The notes below the pieces were generated by a model. The model was given only the letters and a program-made list of their open reading frames with translations. It ran no database searches and was not told the origin of the DNA. Shown in pieces: positions 31,430-32,135 of a stretch of DNA of 32,135 bases. Position numbers and translations under genes: made by a program. Source of the DNA: Streptacidiphilus neutrinimicus (GTDB lineage Bacteria > Actinomycetota > Actinomycetes > Streptomycetales > Streptomycetaceae); contig NZ_BBPO01000050.1 in assembly GCF_000787815.1 (NCBI RefSeq), positions 21,314-53,448 of the forward strand. Reading direction: 5' to 3'. How positions within the stretch are numbered: the first letter of the stretch is position 1; each line of letters starts with the position of its first letter.

Positions 31430-32135
31430 TCACTCCCCGAGCGCGTGGGCGACTTCCGACCGGGTCGGCAGGGAGGGCTGAGCGCCTGCCAGTGTGGTGC
31501 TGAGCGCGGCGGCGACATTCGCGCGGCGGACGGCCTCGTGGAGACCGTGGCCGTCGATCAGGCCACAGGCGAGCGCGCCGCAGAAGGCGTCGCCCGCCGC
31601 GGTGGTGTCGAGCGGTGTGACGGGATGGGGCGGGACGAAGGCGACGGCTCCGTCCTCGCAGAGCAGTGCGCCCTCCCTGCCCAGGGTGACCACCACCGCC
31701 GCGGGGCCGCGCAGCTGACGGGCCGCATCGGCGACGGCGTGCAGGTCGGGGAGGTCGTGGCCGACCAGGCTGGCCAACTCCTCGCGGTTCGGCACCAGGA
31801 TGTCGACCATGTGCAGCAGATCGAGAGCCAGCTCGCGGGCCGGGGCGGGGTTCAGCAGCACCGTTCCACCCGCGAGCCGCGCTGCGGCGGCGACGGTCTC
31901 CGGCGGAACCTCGTGCTGCAGGAGAGTGACGGTCGCGTCGCGGAGCAGCACTCCCTCGGATGCGCAGTGCTCCGGAGAGAGAGCGGTGTTCGCGCCGGGA
32001 CTCACGATGATCGAGTTCTCGCCGGTGGTGTGATCCACGGCGATCAGCGCCCGGCCCGTCGGAAGTCCCTCGACCGGCAGGACCCGGGTGGTGTCCACGC
32101 CCTCCAGATCCAGCACCCGCCGCAGCCTGGCACCC
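31430..32135 (-). CDS. PfkB-family carbohydrate kinase, ribokinase-like (N-terminus off the right edge)
   Basis: About 235 C-terminal residues are present. RLRRVLDLEGVDTTRVLPVE, TGRALIAVDHTTGENSIIVS with PGAN, LLNPAPA, DILVPNREELASL and VVVTLGREGALL are the regular order of ribokinase motifs. The anion-hole/catalytic motif reads DTTAAGDAFCGALACGL; the usual DTTGAGD has Ala for the first Gly, and the catalytic Asp is kept. Ribokinase is the closest type, but other PfkB sugar or nucleoside kinases cannot be excluded without the N-terminal substrate motif. It reads towards the broken permease. Confidence 0.85.
   Translation of the reverse strand, partial: GARLRRVLDLEGVDTTRVLPVEGLPTGRALIAVDHTTGENSIIVSPGANTALSPEHCASEGVLLRDATVTLLQHEVPPETVAAAARLAGGTVLLNPAPARELALDLLHMVDILVPNREELASLVGHDLPDLHAVADAARQLRGPAAVVVTLGREGALLCEDGAVAFVPPHPVTPLDTTAAGDAFCGALACGLIDGHGLHEAVRRANVAAALSTTLAGAQPSLPTRSEVAHALGE

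Overview
The window looks like chromosomal core DNA from a Streptomyces or a close relative in the Streptomycetaceae. The evidence is very high GC with strong third-position GC bias, many GTG starts, a galT-galE-galK operon, a Pmt-type protein mannosyltransferase, a DasR-like chitinase promoter, and one TTA leucine codon placed where bldA control would act. Most genes lie on the minus strand; the plus strand carries pmt, a class B penicillin-binding protein (PBP), a chitinase and one decayed locus.

Layout. 1-54: N-terminus of a response regulator that runs off the left edge. 297-1640: FprA-type ferredoxin/NADP+ reductase, with a 17-bp perfect palindrome and a possible iron box upstream. 1830-5238: galT-galE-galK, read leftwards from a good promoter overlapped by 10-bp tandem repeats. 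5451-6125: an orphan response regulator whose receiver lacks the phosphoacceptor Asp and whose codon 13 is TTA. 6288-6360: tRNA-Thr(GGT). 6577-6937: frameshifted remains of a WXG100-like type VII secretion locus. 6967-8751: ABC-F protein. 8816-9055: 3' remnant of a MarR regulator cut off by the next locus.

9049-12032 is the main accessory module. In transcription order it encodes a WXG100-like secretion/leader protein, a NucA/NucB-type DNase toxin overlapping it by 4 nt (GTGA), an unrecognised 275-aa protein that is a good immunity candidate, and a SUKH/SMI1-like immunity protein.

12079-17698 holds the conserved actinobacterial block metG-tatD-rpf-rsmA-ispE (isoprenoid precursor synthesis, rRNA methylation, wall lysis for resuscitation, translation). 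The Rpf protein here is a short form without the usual N-terminal repeat domains. A conserved zinc-ribbon protein and rsmI follow. Divergent from rsmI are pmt and a PBP, both acting at the cell envelope. 23313-26779: a Tat-exported lipoprotein related to the N,N-dimethylformamidase large subunit, and a GT87-like membrane glycosyltransferase. 26968-29396: a NarL-type two-component pair. Divergent from it is a secreted GH18 chitinase (29737-31086) with two DasR-like operators and an Asp-to-Ala change in the catalytic motif. The right edge has a broken amino-acid permease and a partial PfkB/ribokinase-like kinase.

Best candidates for something new: the DNase toxin island with its unknown immunity candidate, the TTA-bearing pseudo-receiver regulator beside the gal operon, the variant chitinase with its divergent two-component system, and four SD-less genes that each have a -10-like TAnnnT exactly 6 nt before the start codon.
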